Shown: positions 1 through 8,850 of the stretch, piece after piece | Position numbering within the stretch: position 1 is the stretch's first letter | Layout: each line of letters starts with the position of its first letter | Assembly: GCA_963709325.1 (NCBI GenBank) | Contig: CAVPVV010000003.1 | Span: 682,001 to 746,000 of the forward strand | DNA: 64,000 bases | DNA from: VFZN01 sp963709325 | GTDB taxonomy: Bacteria; Acidobacteriota; Vicinamibacteria; Vicinamibacterales; UBA2999 | Direction: 5' to 3' | Translations under genes and position numbers: made by a program | The notes under the pieces: model-generated | What the model saw: the letters and a program-made list of their open reading frames with translations, nothing else | Told to the model about the DNA's origin: nothing | Database searches by the model: none

Positions 1-382
1 CGTAGGCGGGATCGGTCGAGGACGCGGCGGCGCGACCCCACACCCGGCTCGTATCCTCCGAATCCTGCCAGGTCGGTCGCGCGAGCCCGCCTTCGAGCGG
101 ATTCGCGCTCAGGAAGTGCGTGGTGATTTGCGGTCCGACACCGCTCGTCGCGGGCACGAAGAGGGTGGCCTGCGGCGCGAGAAAGCGCCAGGCGGCAACG
201 CCCTTGTCGCTCGGAACGCAAATGTAATTCTGCGTGCCGATGGCCTGGCCGACGAGGAACACCGAATGGCCGGCGGGGACCTCGAGGTTCGCCGGCACCG
301 CCGGCTGCGCCGCCGCGCTCGACGCTCCAATACCGAACACGCACAGCCCGGCCCACACTCCACGCCTGATTCGTCCGTTCAT
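1..382 (-). CDS. DUF3455-type secreted protein (3' end outside window)
   Basis: The reading frame starts at an ATG at 382 preceded by a GGAGAAGG ribosome site and stays open to the window edge, giving about 127 N-terminal residues. The N-terminus is a signal peptide ending near ASSAAAQ. The mature part reads PAGHSVFLVGQAIGTQNYIC, which matches the start of the DUF3455 family (secreted proteins of unknown function in which a G-x-Q-x-Y-x-C motif recurs). The C-terminal part is missing only because the window ends. No biochemical role is known. It is probably monocistronic, since the gene downstream of the window is not visible and the neighbour on the right ends 165 bases away. Confidence 0.75.
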   Translation of the reverse strand, partial: MNGRIRRGVWAGLCVFGIGASSAAAQPAVPANLEVPAGHSVFLVGQAIGTQNYICVPSDKGVAAWRFLAPQATLFVPATSGVGPQITTHFLSANPLEGGLARPTWQDSEDTSRVWGRAAASSTDPAY

Positions 383-546
383 CGTCCTTCTCCACGTCGT
401 TTCGACGCGCTCCACCATGGGGCGCCCTGGTGGAATATCGAAATCGGGCGCGGCGCTCCGCCATCCGGTTCGGACGCGCTCGTGGGCATTGAACAGACGA
501 TTGATGACTGAGGGAAGATGCGGGACGCTGGAACTTCGACCGCACT

Positions 547-1497
547 CTATGTCTTCACGATCACGGTCTCGCCGATCTCGCGCACCCCCAGCCGGCCCTG
601 CTCTTCGCGCAGCATGCGCTCGGCGCGCTCGATCGGCTCGTGGAGCGGCTCGCGGCTCAAGGCGAACGACTGGTGATGAACCGGCACGATGATTCGCGCG
701 CCGGCAGCGTCGGCCATCGCAATCGCCTGCTCCGGTGTGCAGTGAGCGTTGATCCACGGATCGTACGCGCCGATCGGCATCACCGCGGCCGCGAACGGTC
801 CGAACTGCCGGTGGCCGCGGAACGCGTCTGTCACCGCGGTGTCGCCGCCGATCAGCAGGCGCTGCCCTTCGCGCTCGACGATGAAGCCGCCGTAGCCTCG
901 CCAGGTATCGCGCGTGATGCGGGCGCCCCAGTGGCGAACCTCGATCGCGCGGACGAGCGCGTCACCGCGCGGGGTGACGACCTTCACCGACTGGTTCCAG
1001 GCGAGCTCGTGCACCGACGAGTAGCGGTCGGCCGGCAGCAGGTCCGCGGTCCCGGCCGCCATCACCGCGACCGGGCGGCCCGGCACCGAGGCGAGCGACG
1101 GCGTGTCGAGGTGATCGAAATGGGCGTGCGACACGAGCACGAGATCGATGTCCGGCAGTTCGTCGGGACGAAGCGCGCACTGCACGAGCCGCAGCGGCCC
1201 CAGGCTGCCGACGCCGAGATCTACGCCGATCCGCGGAAACAGCACCGGGTCGGTGATGATCCGGAGGCCCTGGAAGTTGATGAGCACGGTTGCGTGGCCG
1301 AGCCACGCCATCGTGATCGCGTCGTCGTCCCAGGTGTCCGGCCGCGGCCGGTGCGGCGCTGGCGGCAGATCTCTTCCCCACTCGGCAAACCGGTCGCGCA
1401 GGAACCGCGCGGTCCACGACGAGGAGAACCCCGTCCATAGCGCGCCGACACCGGCCAGAGCGCCGGTGGTGAGGACGGTACGACGCTTCACGGTCAT
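547..1497 (-). CDS. MBL-fold metal-dependent hydrolase (UlaG/NAPE-PLD-like)
   Basis: The protein carries the metallo-beta-lactamase signature SHAHFDHLDTPSL, a distal GGDTAVTD motif and a late VPVHHQSF histidine pair, the order expected for a binuclear metal site. WLGHATVLINFQGLRIITDPVLF near the N-terminus is typical of the UlaG/RomA/NAPE-PLD-like branch. A longer frame begins at 1536, but I prefer the ATG at 1497 because it opens with MTVKRRTVLTTGALAGVGAL, a twin-arginine-like or uncleaved export signal. Substrates in this branch range from ascorbate lactone phosphate to phospholipids, so only hydrolase is safe. It stands alone, 60 bases after the FMN reductase gene on the same strand. Confidence 0.85.
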   Translation of the reverse strand: MTVKRRTVLTTGALAGVGALWTGFSSSWTARFLRDRFAEWGRDLPPAPHRPRPDTWDDDAITMAWLGHATVLINFQGLRIITDPVLFPRIGVDLGVGSLGPLRLVQCALRPDELPDIDLVLVSHAHFDHLDTPSLASVPGRPVAVMAAGTADLLPADRYSSVHELAWNQSVKVVTPRGDALVRAIEVRHWGARITRDTWRGYGGFIVEREGQRLLIGGDTAVTDAFRGHRQFGPFAAAVMPIGAYDPWINAHCTPEQAIAMADAAGARIIVPVHHQSFALSREPLHEPIERAERMLREEQGRLGVREIGETVIVKT

Positions 1498-1555
1498 GAT
1501 TCTGACAGACTCCGGCCGGCGCCAATTTGTTCCCAAGGGGTGGTGTCGTGCGCCC

Positions 1556-2125
1556 TCATTCTCGGCGTGGCAGCACCGTGTACACCCGGCCGATGAATCC
1601 GGCGAACTCCTGCATGAACTTGCGCAGAAACGCCTCCACGTCGGGCTTCGTAACCCGGCCGTCCTGATCGATCAGCCCCGGCTCGAACTGGATGTAGGCC
1701 TCGATCGCGTTCATCTGCGGCGAGTTGCAGAACGCCAGGATGCTGCGGAGGTGCTGCTGGCCGACCGCGGTGCCAATCTTGCCCGGCGAGGTCCCGATCA
1801 CCGCCGACGGCTTGCGCGTGAACGAGTTCTGCCCGTACGGCCGGCTCGCCCAGTCGATCGCGTTCTTCAATGCCCCCGGTATGCTGCGGTTGTATTCTGG
1901 CGTGACGAACAGGACCGCGTCGACCGCCGCGATCGCGTCCTTGAACGCGCGTGCCACCGGTGGGTAGTCCGCGTCGTAGTCGTAGCTGTAGAGAGGCAGC
2001 TCCTTGAACGAGATTTCGCTCATCTGCAGCTCTGACGGCGCGGCGCGCTCGAGGGCCCGTGCCAGCAGCCGGTTGATCGATCTAGTGGACAGACTCCCGA
2101 CGAGATAGCCGACCTTGTAGCTCAT
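1556..2125 (-). CDS. NADPH-dependent FMN reductase family protein
   Basis: About 189 residues with a flavodoxin-like fold. The N-terminal GSLSTRSINRLLARAL binds the FMN phosphate, and PEYNRSIPGALKNAIDWASRP is the family signature around the isoalloxazine ring (compare ChrR, AzoR2 and ArsH-like reductases). The frame is open upstream to 2473, but the ATG at 2125 has an AGGGGA ribosome site and gives the normal family length, so the upstream extension is rejected. Known members reduce quinones, azo dyes, chromate or free FMN. The specific substrate cannot be read here. It may share a transcript with the downstream MBL hydrolase. Confidence 0.88.
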   Translation of the reverse strand: MSYKVGYLVGSLSTRSINRLLARALERAAPSELQMSEISFKELPLYSYDYDADYPPVARAFKDAIAAVDAVLFVTPEYNRSIPGALKNAIDWASRPYGQNSFTRKPSAVIGTSPGKIGTAVGQQHLRSILAFCNSPQMNAIEAYIQFEPGLIDQDGRVTKPDVEAFLRKFMQEFAGFIGRVYTVLPRRE

Positions 2126-2243
2126 GATGTTCCCCTGCTTATAGGAGCAATCACGGTGCCGCGACGCGCCGAGCGAGGCAATCTGAGCCGGGCGGCAGCG
2201 AGGCTGGACGTCGAGCGTGTGCGGCGCTATCGTGTCGCCGATC

Positions 2244-2633
2244 ATGCGCCGAGTGACACCCGCCGAGGAGCGCGCCTTCGCGCGCGTGGCCGCCATTGGC
2301 CTGGCACTACCCGGCGCGACGCTCCAAACGAAGTACGACGGATCCCCGGTCCTGCGGGCAGGCGGCTGCTTCTTCGCCGGCATCGCGAGCCACCCGTCGG
2401 CCGAACCAGGTTCGATCGTCGTGCGCAGCGAGTTGGAAGATCGCGAATGGCTGCTGAAGGACGCGCCCGACACCTATTACGTGACCGACTACTACCGGCC
2501 GTATCCGATTGTCCTCGTGCGCCTCGCGCGTATCGATGACGATGCGCTGCGCGATTTGCTGTCCGTCTCGCAGCGGCTGACGGCGGAGAAGACAGGGCGT
2601 CGCCCCAACTCTCGGCGCGCGCGGACGGGGTGA
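2244..2633 (+). CDS. MmcQ/YjbR family protein
   Basis: About 129 residues of the YjbR/CyaY-like fold (PF04237). LALPGATLQTKYDGSPVLRA near the start, the central FFAGIASH segment and WLLKDAPDTYYVTDYYRPYP form the usual order of this family, which is often annotated as DNA-binding by structural similarity although no reaction is established. A GTG at 2217 would add nine residues, but the ATG at 2244 (MRRVTPAEER) fits the family start better. No clear ribosome site is visible for either. It is divergent from the FMN reductase and convergent with the secreted protein at 2658. Confidence 0.8.
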   Translation: MRRVTPAEERAFARVAAIGLALPGATLQTKYDGSPVLRAGGCFFAGIASHPSAEPGSIVVRSELEDREWLLKDAPDTYYVTDYYRPYPIVLVRLARIDDDALRDLLSVSQRLTAEKTGRRPNSRRARTG

Positions 2634-2657
2634 GCCCGGCCGCGCGCCGGGTTGCGT

Positions 2658-3584
2658 TTACTCCTGCCCGGTGGGGACCGCGGTGCCCTTCACGTCCACC
2701 TTGATCAGCGCGGTGGTCCAGCAGCACCCGGTGGCGCCGCCGCCCGGCCCCGACAGATCGTTGACGGTCAGGTGGAGCATGTAATCACCTGCCTGACTGA
2801 AGGTGACGCTCGCAGAGATCTTCCCCGCGTACGGCTCGCCCGGCTTGCCGCCCTTCAGCGTGGTCCACTTCTCGTCCTTCACCACGGTGACCGGCCCAGG
2901 CCCGCGATACCTGGAGATCACGACGTTGGCCATGTGGAAGTCTTCGGTGATCGGCGCGTTCGATCCGCTGGAGTACAGGCCGTCGTCTTCGACCCACAGA
3001 TCGAGGGTGAGCGGCTTGCCGACGGTGGCGCTTCGCGCCAGCGCCGTCTCCAGCGAGGCAATGGGATTCTGGATGGCCGGCCCGTTCTCAGAGAAGCGAA
3101 GGATCGGGGGGCGGTTGTACTTGCCGCCCGGGCTCTCCTCCGATGCCTGGTTCGGCGAGATGTTGTAGTCGGGGCTGCGGTGGAACGGCACCCGCTGCGT
3201 GACGCCGTTCACGGTGAGCACCCACCAGAGCCGGTCGTTCGCGGGCGTGTCCTTCGGGACGGTGACCGTGAACATCCCGAAGCCTCTGTTCGGCATGAAA
3301 TGCGTCGGCTGGCCGCGGTCGGGCGGCCCCGGCTCGAAGTGATTCTCCGGCCCGATCGGCACGTCCACTTCCGCTTTCCAATTGCGGTTGTAGTAGCCGA
3401 TCAGGAACGTGTGAGTGCCGTCGGCGTTCGTGTACCACCCGTCGTATGCCGGAGAAATGCTGGCCCCGAACGCCTTCTTCGGCGAGCTGGGCAGCATCAT
3501 TCCCTGCGCCGATACGACCACCCCGGCGCCGATCGCGGCGATCCCGAGCGCGATTGCCAGACGACGCGCGGCCTGGATGCGCAT
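2658..3584 (-). CDS. Secreted protein of unknown function, operon partner of heme/copper protein
   Basis: 308 residues with a signal peptide (MRIQAARRLAIALGIAAIGAG) and no membrane segment afterwards. The body is beta-rich: GYYNRNWKAEVDVPIGPENH, MFTVTVPKDTPANDRLWWVL, a Pro/Gly-rich middle with LTLDLWVEDDG, and a C-terminal stretch with DYMLHLTVNDLSGPGGG followed by GCCWTTALIKVDV, which resembles an immunoglobulin-like sandwich. I do not recognise a named family. Its start lies 15 bases after the stop of the cytochrome c/monooxygenase-like gene, so the two are almost certainly cotranscribed and probably act together in the periplasm. Confidence 0.75.
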   Translation of the reverse strand: MRIQAARRLAIALGIAAIGAGVVVSAQGMMLPSSPKKAFGASISPAYDGWYTNADGTHTFLIGYYNRNWKAEVDVPIGPENHFEPGPPDRGQPTHFMPNRGFGMFTVTVPKDTPANDRLWWVLTVNGVTQRVPFHRSPDYNISPNQASEESPGGKYNRPPILRFSENGPAIQNPIASLETALARSATVGKPLTLDLWVEDDGLYSSGSNAPITEDFHMANVVISRYRGPGPVTVVKDEKWTTLKGGKPGEPYAGKISASVTFSQAGDYMLHLTVNDLSGPGGGATGCCWTTALIKVDVKGTAVPTGQE

Positions 3585-3599
3585 GACAGCCTCCTCGCG

Positions 3600-4988
3600 T
3601 TATCGTCGCGGCTCGATCCGTTCGGTGGTGGTCTTCTTCTTCGCGATCCGTTCCTGGTATTCAGCGTCGGTCAGATAGACCACGTTCATCCAGGCGTGCG
3701 CCATCTCGTCCACCGTGCGATCGCCGTAGCCCACCCACTGATCGGGATCGGGGTTGTCCTTGTTGTTCCTGGTGTTGTCGTAATACGCGCTCACGTGGAT
3801 GATTGTCCCCTTCGGGAACACCGGTGCCACATCGTCTTCGAAGATGTAGTTGGTCATCCAGTTGAAGTTGAAGTCGGAGACGTAGCTGATCACCTCGTTA
3901 CGGCCGTCGGGCAGGATGGCTTCGACCTGCATCGCCTTCCCGCGCAGGTGGAAGTGCGGCTGGAAGTTGGTGATGATCGTGTTCTCCTTCAGCACCGTAT
4001 AGCCCTCGGTGTAGGCCACCGAGTTGGGCGGGATATCGAGTCCAGCAGTCCCGTTCTTGAGACCTGTGAAGCCAATCAGGTAGCTCCGCTTGGTGGGCTC
4101 CTCGCCCTTCGGATAGAGCCACAGGCCGATCTCCGACGCGCTGGTGATCTCCTCGCCGATGGCGTGGACGTGCTGATCCCAGGAGATCTTCTCGCCGGGC
4201 ATGATCAGCTTGCCGGTGCCTTCCAGGAAGCGGTCGTAGCCCTTGCCGATCGCCCACTCCATCAGCTGCGGACGGCGGTTGATCAACTCCTCGGGCGACG
4301 GCGGTGTGTCCGGGTCGCGGCCCGGGCGCACCGTGCCGGTGTTGACCGCGGCCACGTTATCGGGATTGAGGATGTGGTAAGCGATCGAGTGGTGCACGAT
4401 CTTCCGCCCCGCCAGATTGACGGGACGAATCTCCACCATCCGCACCCAACGCGGCTCGGTGATCGGAATGTCGCTCACCGGACGCCACCACTCGTCCTGA
4501 TGCACCGCCGGCATCGTCTGCATCGGCGCCTTGATCACGATGTCGGGAGGCCCGAAGCCGTCGCGTTCGGCCTGCCAGAAAAGACCCTGCGAAACCGGCC
4601 TGGGTGTGAAGTCGGCCGGATTGCCCTCGGGCGCGCCCTGATCCACCCACGCCACGATCGTGGCGACCTGATCGTCGCTCAGCGAGATGTCGTTCTTGAA
4701 CTTCTGGACGCCGACGCTGCGGTCGATGTGCCACGGCGGCATTTGGCGCGAGAGGACGCGCTGCTTGATCGAACGCGCCCAGGGCCTCGCCTCTTTGTAG
4801 CTGGCGAGTGACATCGGCGCGATCGACCCCGGCTCGTGGCACGACTGGCACTTCGCCTGGAAGATGGGCGCAACGTCCTTCGAAAACGTGACGGCCCGGG
4901 TGGTTCCCTGCGCGCTCGCCAGGCCGGGCACGACGAGGCATGCCGCGATGGTTGCCGAGAGCGTTACGAAGCGCGATGTACCGGTCAT
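3600..4988 (-). CDS. Cytochrome c plus ascorbate-dependent monooxygenase-like protein
   Basis: 462 residues with a signal peptide cut near LASAQG. Residues about 35-120 form a cytochrome c domain with one heme site (CQSCH in APIFQAKCQSCHEPG) and a later MPPWH that supplies the distal methionine or histidine. The C-terminal half resembles copper type II ascorbate-dependent monooxygenases: HSIAYHI around residue 200 and PHFHLRGKAM around residue 345 recall the two copper sites of peptidylglycine monooxygenase. The combination is common in Acidobacteriota and Verrucomicrobia, but its substrate is unknown. It is the first gene of a two-gene operon with the secreted protein at 2658. Confidence 0.82.
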   Translation of the reverse strand: MTGTSRFVTLSATIAACLVVPGLASAQGTTRAVTFSKDVAPIFQAKCQSCHEPGSIAPMSLASYKEARPWARSIKQRVLSRQMPPWHIDRSVGVQKFKNDISLSDDQVATIVAWVDQGAPEGNPADFTPRPVSQGLFWQAERDGFGPPDIVIKAPMQTMPAVHQDEWWRPVSDIPITEPRWVRMVEIRPVNLAGRKIVHHSIAYHILNPDNVAAVNTGTVRPGRDPDTPPSPEELINRRPQLMEWAIGKGYDRFLEGTGKLIMPGEKISWDQHVHAIGEEITSASEIGLWLYPKGEEPTKRSYLIGFTGLKNGTAGLDIPPNSVAYTEGYTVLKENTIITNFQPHFHLRGKAMQVEAILPDGRNEVISYVSDFNFNWMTNYIFEDDVAPVFPKGTIIHVSAYYDNTRNNKDNPDPDQWVGYGDRTVDEMAHAWMNVVYLTDAEYQERIAKKKTTTERIEPRR

Positions 4989-5089
4989 CCCCTTCTCCTT
5001 TGGTGACGACGGGACCGCAGCCGCCGCCGCTAATCCGGCGGAAGCGTGCGGCGCGTAAGTAGATGCAGGACTCGTGCCGCACTAAGAGT

Positions 5090-5120
5090 AAAGGCAGCAA
5101 GGCAGACGGCACAAGGCAAA
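5090..5120. repeat. Degenerate AGGCARA-type short repeat
   Basis: Four imperfect units beginning AAGGCA or CGGCA lie in the intergenic gap between the DinB gene and the cytochrome c gene. They are the same heptamer type that is perfectly repeated at 63301. No function can be assigned. Apart from this, the gap of about 140 bases holds nothing recognisable. Confidence 0.45.
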
Positions 5121-5131
5121 AGAACGGCGCC

Positions 5132-5611
5132 CTACCAGATACCCAGAGCGCGCCGGACCGCCACGATCTGGCCGACGTGGTAGGCCGCGTGGTCGATGAT
5201 GAGCAAGAGCGACCGCAGATAGCTCTGCTGTCCGGTGCCGGTCGGCACCGGTGCTGTCAGATCGTCGGTATCGCGCGCCACCTCCCGGAGTTTCTCGAGC
5301 TCGCGGGCATAGGCGGCAAGGCTATCGGTCCACGCCTGCTCGCTCGGCGGCGCTGGTTGTGGTGGCCAGTAATCGTCGGGCCACTTCCGGCTGTGGACGT
5401 ACCGGGGATTAACACAGAAATCGAGGATGTCCTCCTGTGCGATGCGGATGTGTTCCAGCTGCTCCCAGATCGAGTGATCGAACCCGGGCGGCCGGACGCC
5501 TCGCTTGTCGGCAGGCACGTTGGCGATTGCTTTGTCGAATCCGACGTGCGCCTCGTCCCACCCAAGGGCACGCACGAGGTGGTCGCGGATGGCGTTACTC
5601 GGTTCGCGCAT
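5132..5611 (-). CDS. DinB family metal-binding four-helix protein
   Basis: 159 residues, the usual DinB/YfiT length. The family's three histidine metal ligands are visible: SIWEQLEHIRIAQEDIL (about residue 54) and, near the C-terminus, LLLIIDHAAYHVGQIV with the H-x3-H pair. The second helix carries the typical WP-rich insertion. DinB-like proteins include thiol-dependent transferases (bacillithiol or mycothiol) and damage-inducible proteins of unknown function, so no reaction is claimed. An AGGAG ribosome site sits before the ATG. It is divergent from the F420-reductase-like gene, 68 bases away. Confidence 0.88.
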   Translation of the reverse strand: MREPSNAIRDHLVRALGWDEAHVGFDKAIANVPADKRGVRPPGFDHSIWEQLEHIRIAQEDILDFCVNPRYVHSRKWPDDYWPPQPAPPSEQAWTDSLAAYARELEKLREVARDTDDLTAPVPTGTGQQSYLRSLLLIIDHAAYHVGQIVAVRRALGIW

Positions 5612-5679
5612 GGGCTGCTCCTGGGCGCGAGCATAACGCGAGCGCGAGGTGTCTGATACACCCGTGTTAACGTCGCCGG

Positions 5680-6381
5680 ATGAAGGTCGGCATCATCGGC
5701 GCGGGCATGGTCGGCTCCGCGCTTGCGAGACGGCTCGCCAGGCTGGGTCACGCGGTTTCGATCGCCAACTCGCGAGGGCCCGACACCCTCGGCCAGTTCG
5801 CCGGAGAGATCGGCGCCACCGCGACCACCGTGAGCGAGGCGGCGCAGCGCGGCGAAATCGTGATCGTCGCGATCCCGGAACGCGCAGTGATGGATCTGCC
5901 GAAGGACCTCTTTGCGGGCGTGGCGGCAGACACCGTGGTGATCGACACGGGCAATTACTATCCAAGCCGCGACGGGCAGATCGCCGCGATCGATGCCGGT
6001 CAGATGGAGAGCCGATGGGTCAGCGAGCGGCTCGGGCGGCCGGTCGTCAAAGCCTTCAACACCATCTATTTCAAGAACGTCCTCGAGAAAGGAGCTCCGC
6101 CCGGCGCGGCCGGGCGGCTGGCGGTGCCGGTCGCCGCCGACGGGCGCGCTGAGCGGGAGACGGTCTTGCAGCTCGTGGACGATCTCGGGTTCGACCCGGT
6201 CGACGCCGGAGGGCTCGACGACTCGTGGCGCCAGCAGCCCGGCACGCCATGCTACGGCAAGGAGCTCGAGGCGCCGCGGTTGAAGGAGGCGCTCGCCGCG
6301 GCGGAGCGGAACCGGATCGCCGAATACCGCAAGGCCGCCGACGATGCGGCGCGGGCGTTCTTCAGGCCGCCGCCGCGCTGA
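5680..6381 (+). CDS. NADP-binding oxidoreductase, F420-dependent NADP reductase-like
   Basis: 233 residues starting with a Rossmann fold, MKVGIIGAGMVGSALARRLARLGH, followed by SIANSRGP, where the serine/arginine pair suits the 2' phosphate of NADP. The middle segment VVKAFNTIYFKNVLE is diagnostic of the FNO/NADP_Rdt family, and DLGFDPVDAGGLDDSW follows as expected. True FNO enzymes shuttle hydride between NADP and F420. Many bacterial homologues have no demonstrated F420 link, and no F420 biosynthesis gene is in this window, so the cofactor remains open. Monocistronic as far as can be seen. Confidence 0.87.
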   Translation: MKVGIIGAGMVGSALARRLARLGHAVSIANSRGPDTLGQFAGEIGATATTVSEAAQRGEIVIVAIPERAVMDLPKDLFAGVAADTVVIDTGNYYPSRDGQIAAIDAGQMESRWVSERLGRPVVKAFNTIYFKNVLEKGAPPGAAGRLAVPVAADGRAERETVLQLVDDLGFDPVDAGGLDDSWRQQPGTPCYGKELEAPRLKEALAAAERNRIAEYRKAADDAARAFFRPPPR

Positions 6382-6421
6382 GCGGGAGATACCTGGCCGA
6401 CGCTGCGCAACTCGACGTGCG

Positions 6422-7450
6422 TCATCGCGTCCCGACTGCGCGCGGATTATCGCGGGCCGAGTCGATGAGATCTTCGACGGCGGCCACGATCAGCTCCGGC
6501 TCGTCGAACTGAATCCAATGGCCGCTGCGCCTCGCGATCACGTGACGACCCGCAGCCGATGCCTCCGCGAGCCGGCGATGGGCCTCGAGCTCCGCCGCCG
6601 GTTGCTCTCCGCTCGAGATCACCACGACAGGAAGCTCCGGCGGCAACACCGCGGCCGCGATGGATTCCCGGTCGCGTTCGAGGACGCGCATGTGCTCGGC
6701 CATCGCGTAGAAGCACTTCGGATCGCACCAGTGCGCCTGCACGATCGGGTGCACGTCCTCGGGAAGCTTGCGCACTTCGCCGACCAGCCGCTCGAGGGTA
6801 CGCGCCGCCGTCGGTCCGAACACCTTGACGAAGCGGCGCGGCGCGCCAGGGGCGCCGCCGGTCAGGAGCGCCAGGCAGGCCCGGACCACGCCGGCGTGCG
6901 CCAGCATCGCGCCTGCATATGAGAGTTGCCGGCCGCCTCGCAACAAGCCGGTTCGCGGTGCGCTCGTGATCAGCCACTCGGTCGCTGGATCGACCAGGAC
7001 TACGCCCGCGACGCGGTGCGGGTGCCGCATCGCGTACGCCGACACCACGAAGCTGCCGAACGAGTGCCCGACCAGCACACATCGCTCGCCGGGTGCGGTG
7101 CTGTCCAGGACCGCGCCGAGCTCGGTGACAATCCGGTCGAATGTCCGTGGCACCGACGACGGCTCACTCCACGCGAGGCCGGCGCGGTCGTAGGCGCAGG
7201 CCCGGGTGAAGGTTGCGACGCGGGGCTGGACAGCCGCCCAACTGAGCGACGAAGCAGCGATGCCCGACTCGAACAGCGCGACGGGACGGCCAGCGCCGGT
7301 GCAGGACACGTGCAGGCGATGGCCGCCGACATCGACGAGACGGCCCGGTGCGGCAAAGCGGCGGCGCGCTCGGCGGGCGCCTGCGCGCTGATAGACCACG
7401 CCCAGCACCAGCAGCAACGCAAGTCCGGCGAGGATGCTCACGGCCTTCAT
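6422..7450 (-). CDS. Alpha/beta hydrolase with N-terminal membrane anchor
   Basis: 342 residues. Residues 3-22 (AVSILAGLALLLVLGVVYQ) form a single hydrophobic anchor, followed by a basic stretch RRARRRF. The hydrolase core shows the oxyanion segment FESGIAASSLSW, the nucleophile elbow VLVGHSFGSFV (Ser near residue 129) and a late RRSGHWIQFDEPEL that provides the catalytic histidine. This is the set found in lipase/esterase or epoxide-hydrolase-like enzymes. The substrate cannot be deduced. Its start is only about 30 bases from that of the NRAMP gene on the opposite strand, so the two promoters must overlap the coding ends. Confidence 0.88.
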   Translation of the reverse strand: MKAVSILAGLALLLVLGVVYQRAGARRARRRFAAPGRLVDVGGHRLHVSCTGAGRPVALFESGIAASSLSWAAVQPRVATFTRACAYDRAGLAWSEPSSVPRTFDRIVTELGAVLDSTAPGERCVLVGHSFGSFVVSAYAMRHPHRVAGVVLVDPATEWLITSAPRTGLLRGGRQLSYAGAMLAHAGVVRACLALLTGGAPGAPRRFVKVFGPTAARTLERLVGEVRKLPEDVHPIVQAHWCDPKCFYAMAEHMRVLERDRESIAAAVLPPELPVVVISSGEQPAAELEAHRRLAEASAAGRHVIARRSGHWIQFDEPELIVAAVEDLIDSARDNPRAVGTR

Positions 7451-7481
7451 GCCGATTGTCCGTCATTCCGGTAGGATGCTC

Positions 7482-8840
7482 ATGCGACGGCATGTCATGA
7501 GCCCGACTCCACCGCCGGAAACACCGTCAGGCTGGCGCCTTCCGCGCGGCACCGTCACGCTGCCGGAAGTGCACGCGACCATCCCGATTCCGGCCGCCGG
7601 CGGCATCCGGCGGTTCCTCGCGTTCGCAGGCCCGGGGTACTTCGTCGCGGTCGGCTACATGGATCCGGGGAACTGGGCCACCGATCTCGCCGGCGGGGCC
7701 CGCTACGGCTACGCGCTGCTCAGCGTCATCCTGATCTCGAACCTGATGGCGATCCTGCTCCAGGCGTTGGCAGCACGCCTTGGCATCGCCAGCGGGCGCG
7801 ATCTCGCCCAGGCCTGTCGCGACGCCTACTCCCCGCGGACGACGATCGCGCTGTGGGTGCTCTGCGAGATCGCGATCGCCGCCTGCGACCTCGCCGAAGT
7901 CATCGGTGCGGCCATCGCGTTGAACCTGTTGTTCGGCTTGCCGCTGCTCTGGGGTATCTGCCTGACGGCGCTCGACGTGCTGATCGTGCTCTACCTGCAG
8001 CATCACGGCTTCCGCTACGTCGAAGCACTGGTCGGCGGCCTGATCGTGCTGATTGGCGGATCGTTTGCCCTCCAGCTCTATCTCGCGCGGCCGGATCTTG
8101 GCGGCGTCGCCGCCGGATTCGTGCCCGACCCGAACATCCTGGTGAACGCCGACATGCTGTACATTGCGATCGGCATTCTCGGGGCCACGGTCATGCCCCA
8201 CAACCTGTACCTGCATTCGTCGATCGTCCAGACCCGCAAGTACAGCGATGACCTCGAAAGTCGGCGCGAGGCGATTCGATTCTCCTCGCTCGACTCGACC
8301 ATCGCGCTCATGTCTGCGCTCTTCATCAACGCCGCCATACTCGTGATGGCTGCTGCCGTGTTCCACGGCTCCGGCTACGAAGATGTGGCCGACATCAACG
8401 ACGCTTACCGGCTGCTCTCGCCACTGCTCGGCACCAACCTCGCCAGCATCCTGTTCGCCTCGGCGCTGCTGCTGTCCGGACAGAACGCGACCCTGACCGG
8501 GACGCTGGCCGGCCAGATCGTGATGGAGGGATTTCTCGACATCCGGCTTCGTCCGTGGCTCCGCCGTCTGATCACCCGGCTGGTCGCCATCGTTCCGGCC
8601 GTGTTCATCACCGCGATCTACGGAGAGCGTGGGAGCGGGTCGCTGCTGATCCTGAGCCAGGTCGTGCTCAGCCTTCAGCTGCCGTTCGCCGTCTTCCCGC
8701 TGGTCATGTTCACGACCGATGAGCGGAAGATGGGAGCGCTGGTCGCGCCGCGATGGATGCGGTGGCTCGCATGGCCGGTCGCGGTGCTCATCGCCGTGCT
8801 CAACGTGTGGCTTCTGGTTCGAATCTACGGCGGTTCCTGA
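7482..8840 (+). CDS. mntH: NRAMP family divalent metal ion transporter
   Basis: About 452 residues, with roughly eleven membrane segments. Both metal-site motifs of NRAMP/MntH are intact: YMDPGNWATD in TM1 and TVMPHNLYLHSS in TM6. The family exports or, usually, imports Mn2+/Fe2+ with protons across the inner membrane. I chose the ATG at 7482 because AGGA lies 5 bases before it. An ATG at 7497 (MSPTPPP) and an upstream frame from 7434 are alternatives. The universal stress protein follows after 10 bases, so they form one operon. An NRAMP plus UspA pair suggests a metal or oxidative stress role, which is inferred from context. Confidence 0.92.
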   Translation: MRRHVMSPTPPPETPSGWRLPRGTVTLPEVHATIPIPAAGGIRRFLAFAGPGYFVAVGYMDPGNWATDLAGGARYGYALLSVILISNLMAILLQALAARLGIASGRDLAQACRDAYSPRTTIALWVLCEIAIAACDLAEVIGAAIALNLLFGLPLLWGICLTALDVLIVLYLQHHGFRYVEALVGGLIVLIGGSFALQLYLARPDLGGVAAGFVPDPNILVNADMLYIAIGILGATVMPHNLYLHSSIVQTRKYSDDLESRREAIRFSSLDSTIALMSALFINAAILVMAAAVFHGSGYEDVADINDAYRLLSPLLGTNLASILFASALLLSGQNATLTGTLAGQIVMEGFLDIRLRPWLRRLITRLVAIVPAVFITAIYGERGSGSLLILSQVVLSLQLPFAVFPLVMFTTDERKMGALVAPRWMRWLAWPVAVLIAVLNVWLLVRIYGGS

Positions 8841-8850
8841 GCCCACCCCG

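Noticed and set aside
2652..4811. 719-residue plus-strand frame
   Set aside because: It lies antisense to the secreted protein and cytochrome c genes, is rich in Arg, Val and His without any domain, and is explained by GC-biased third positions of the real genes.
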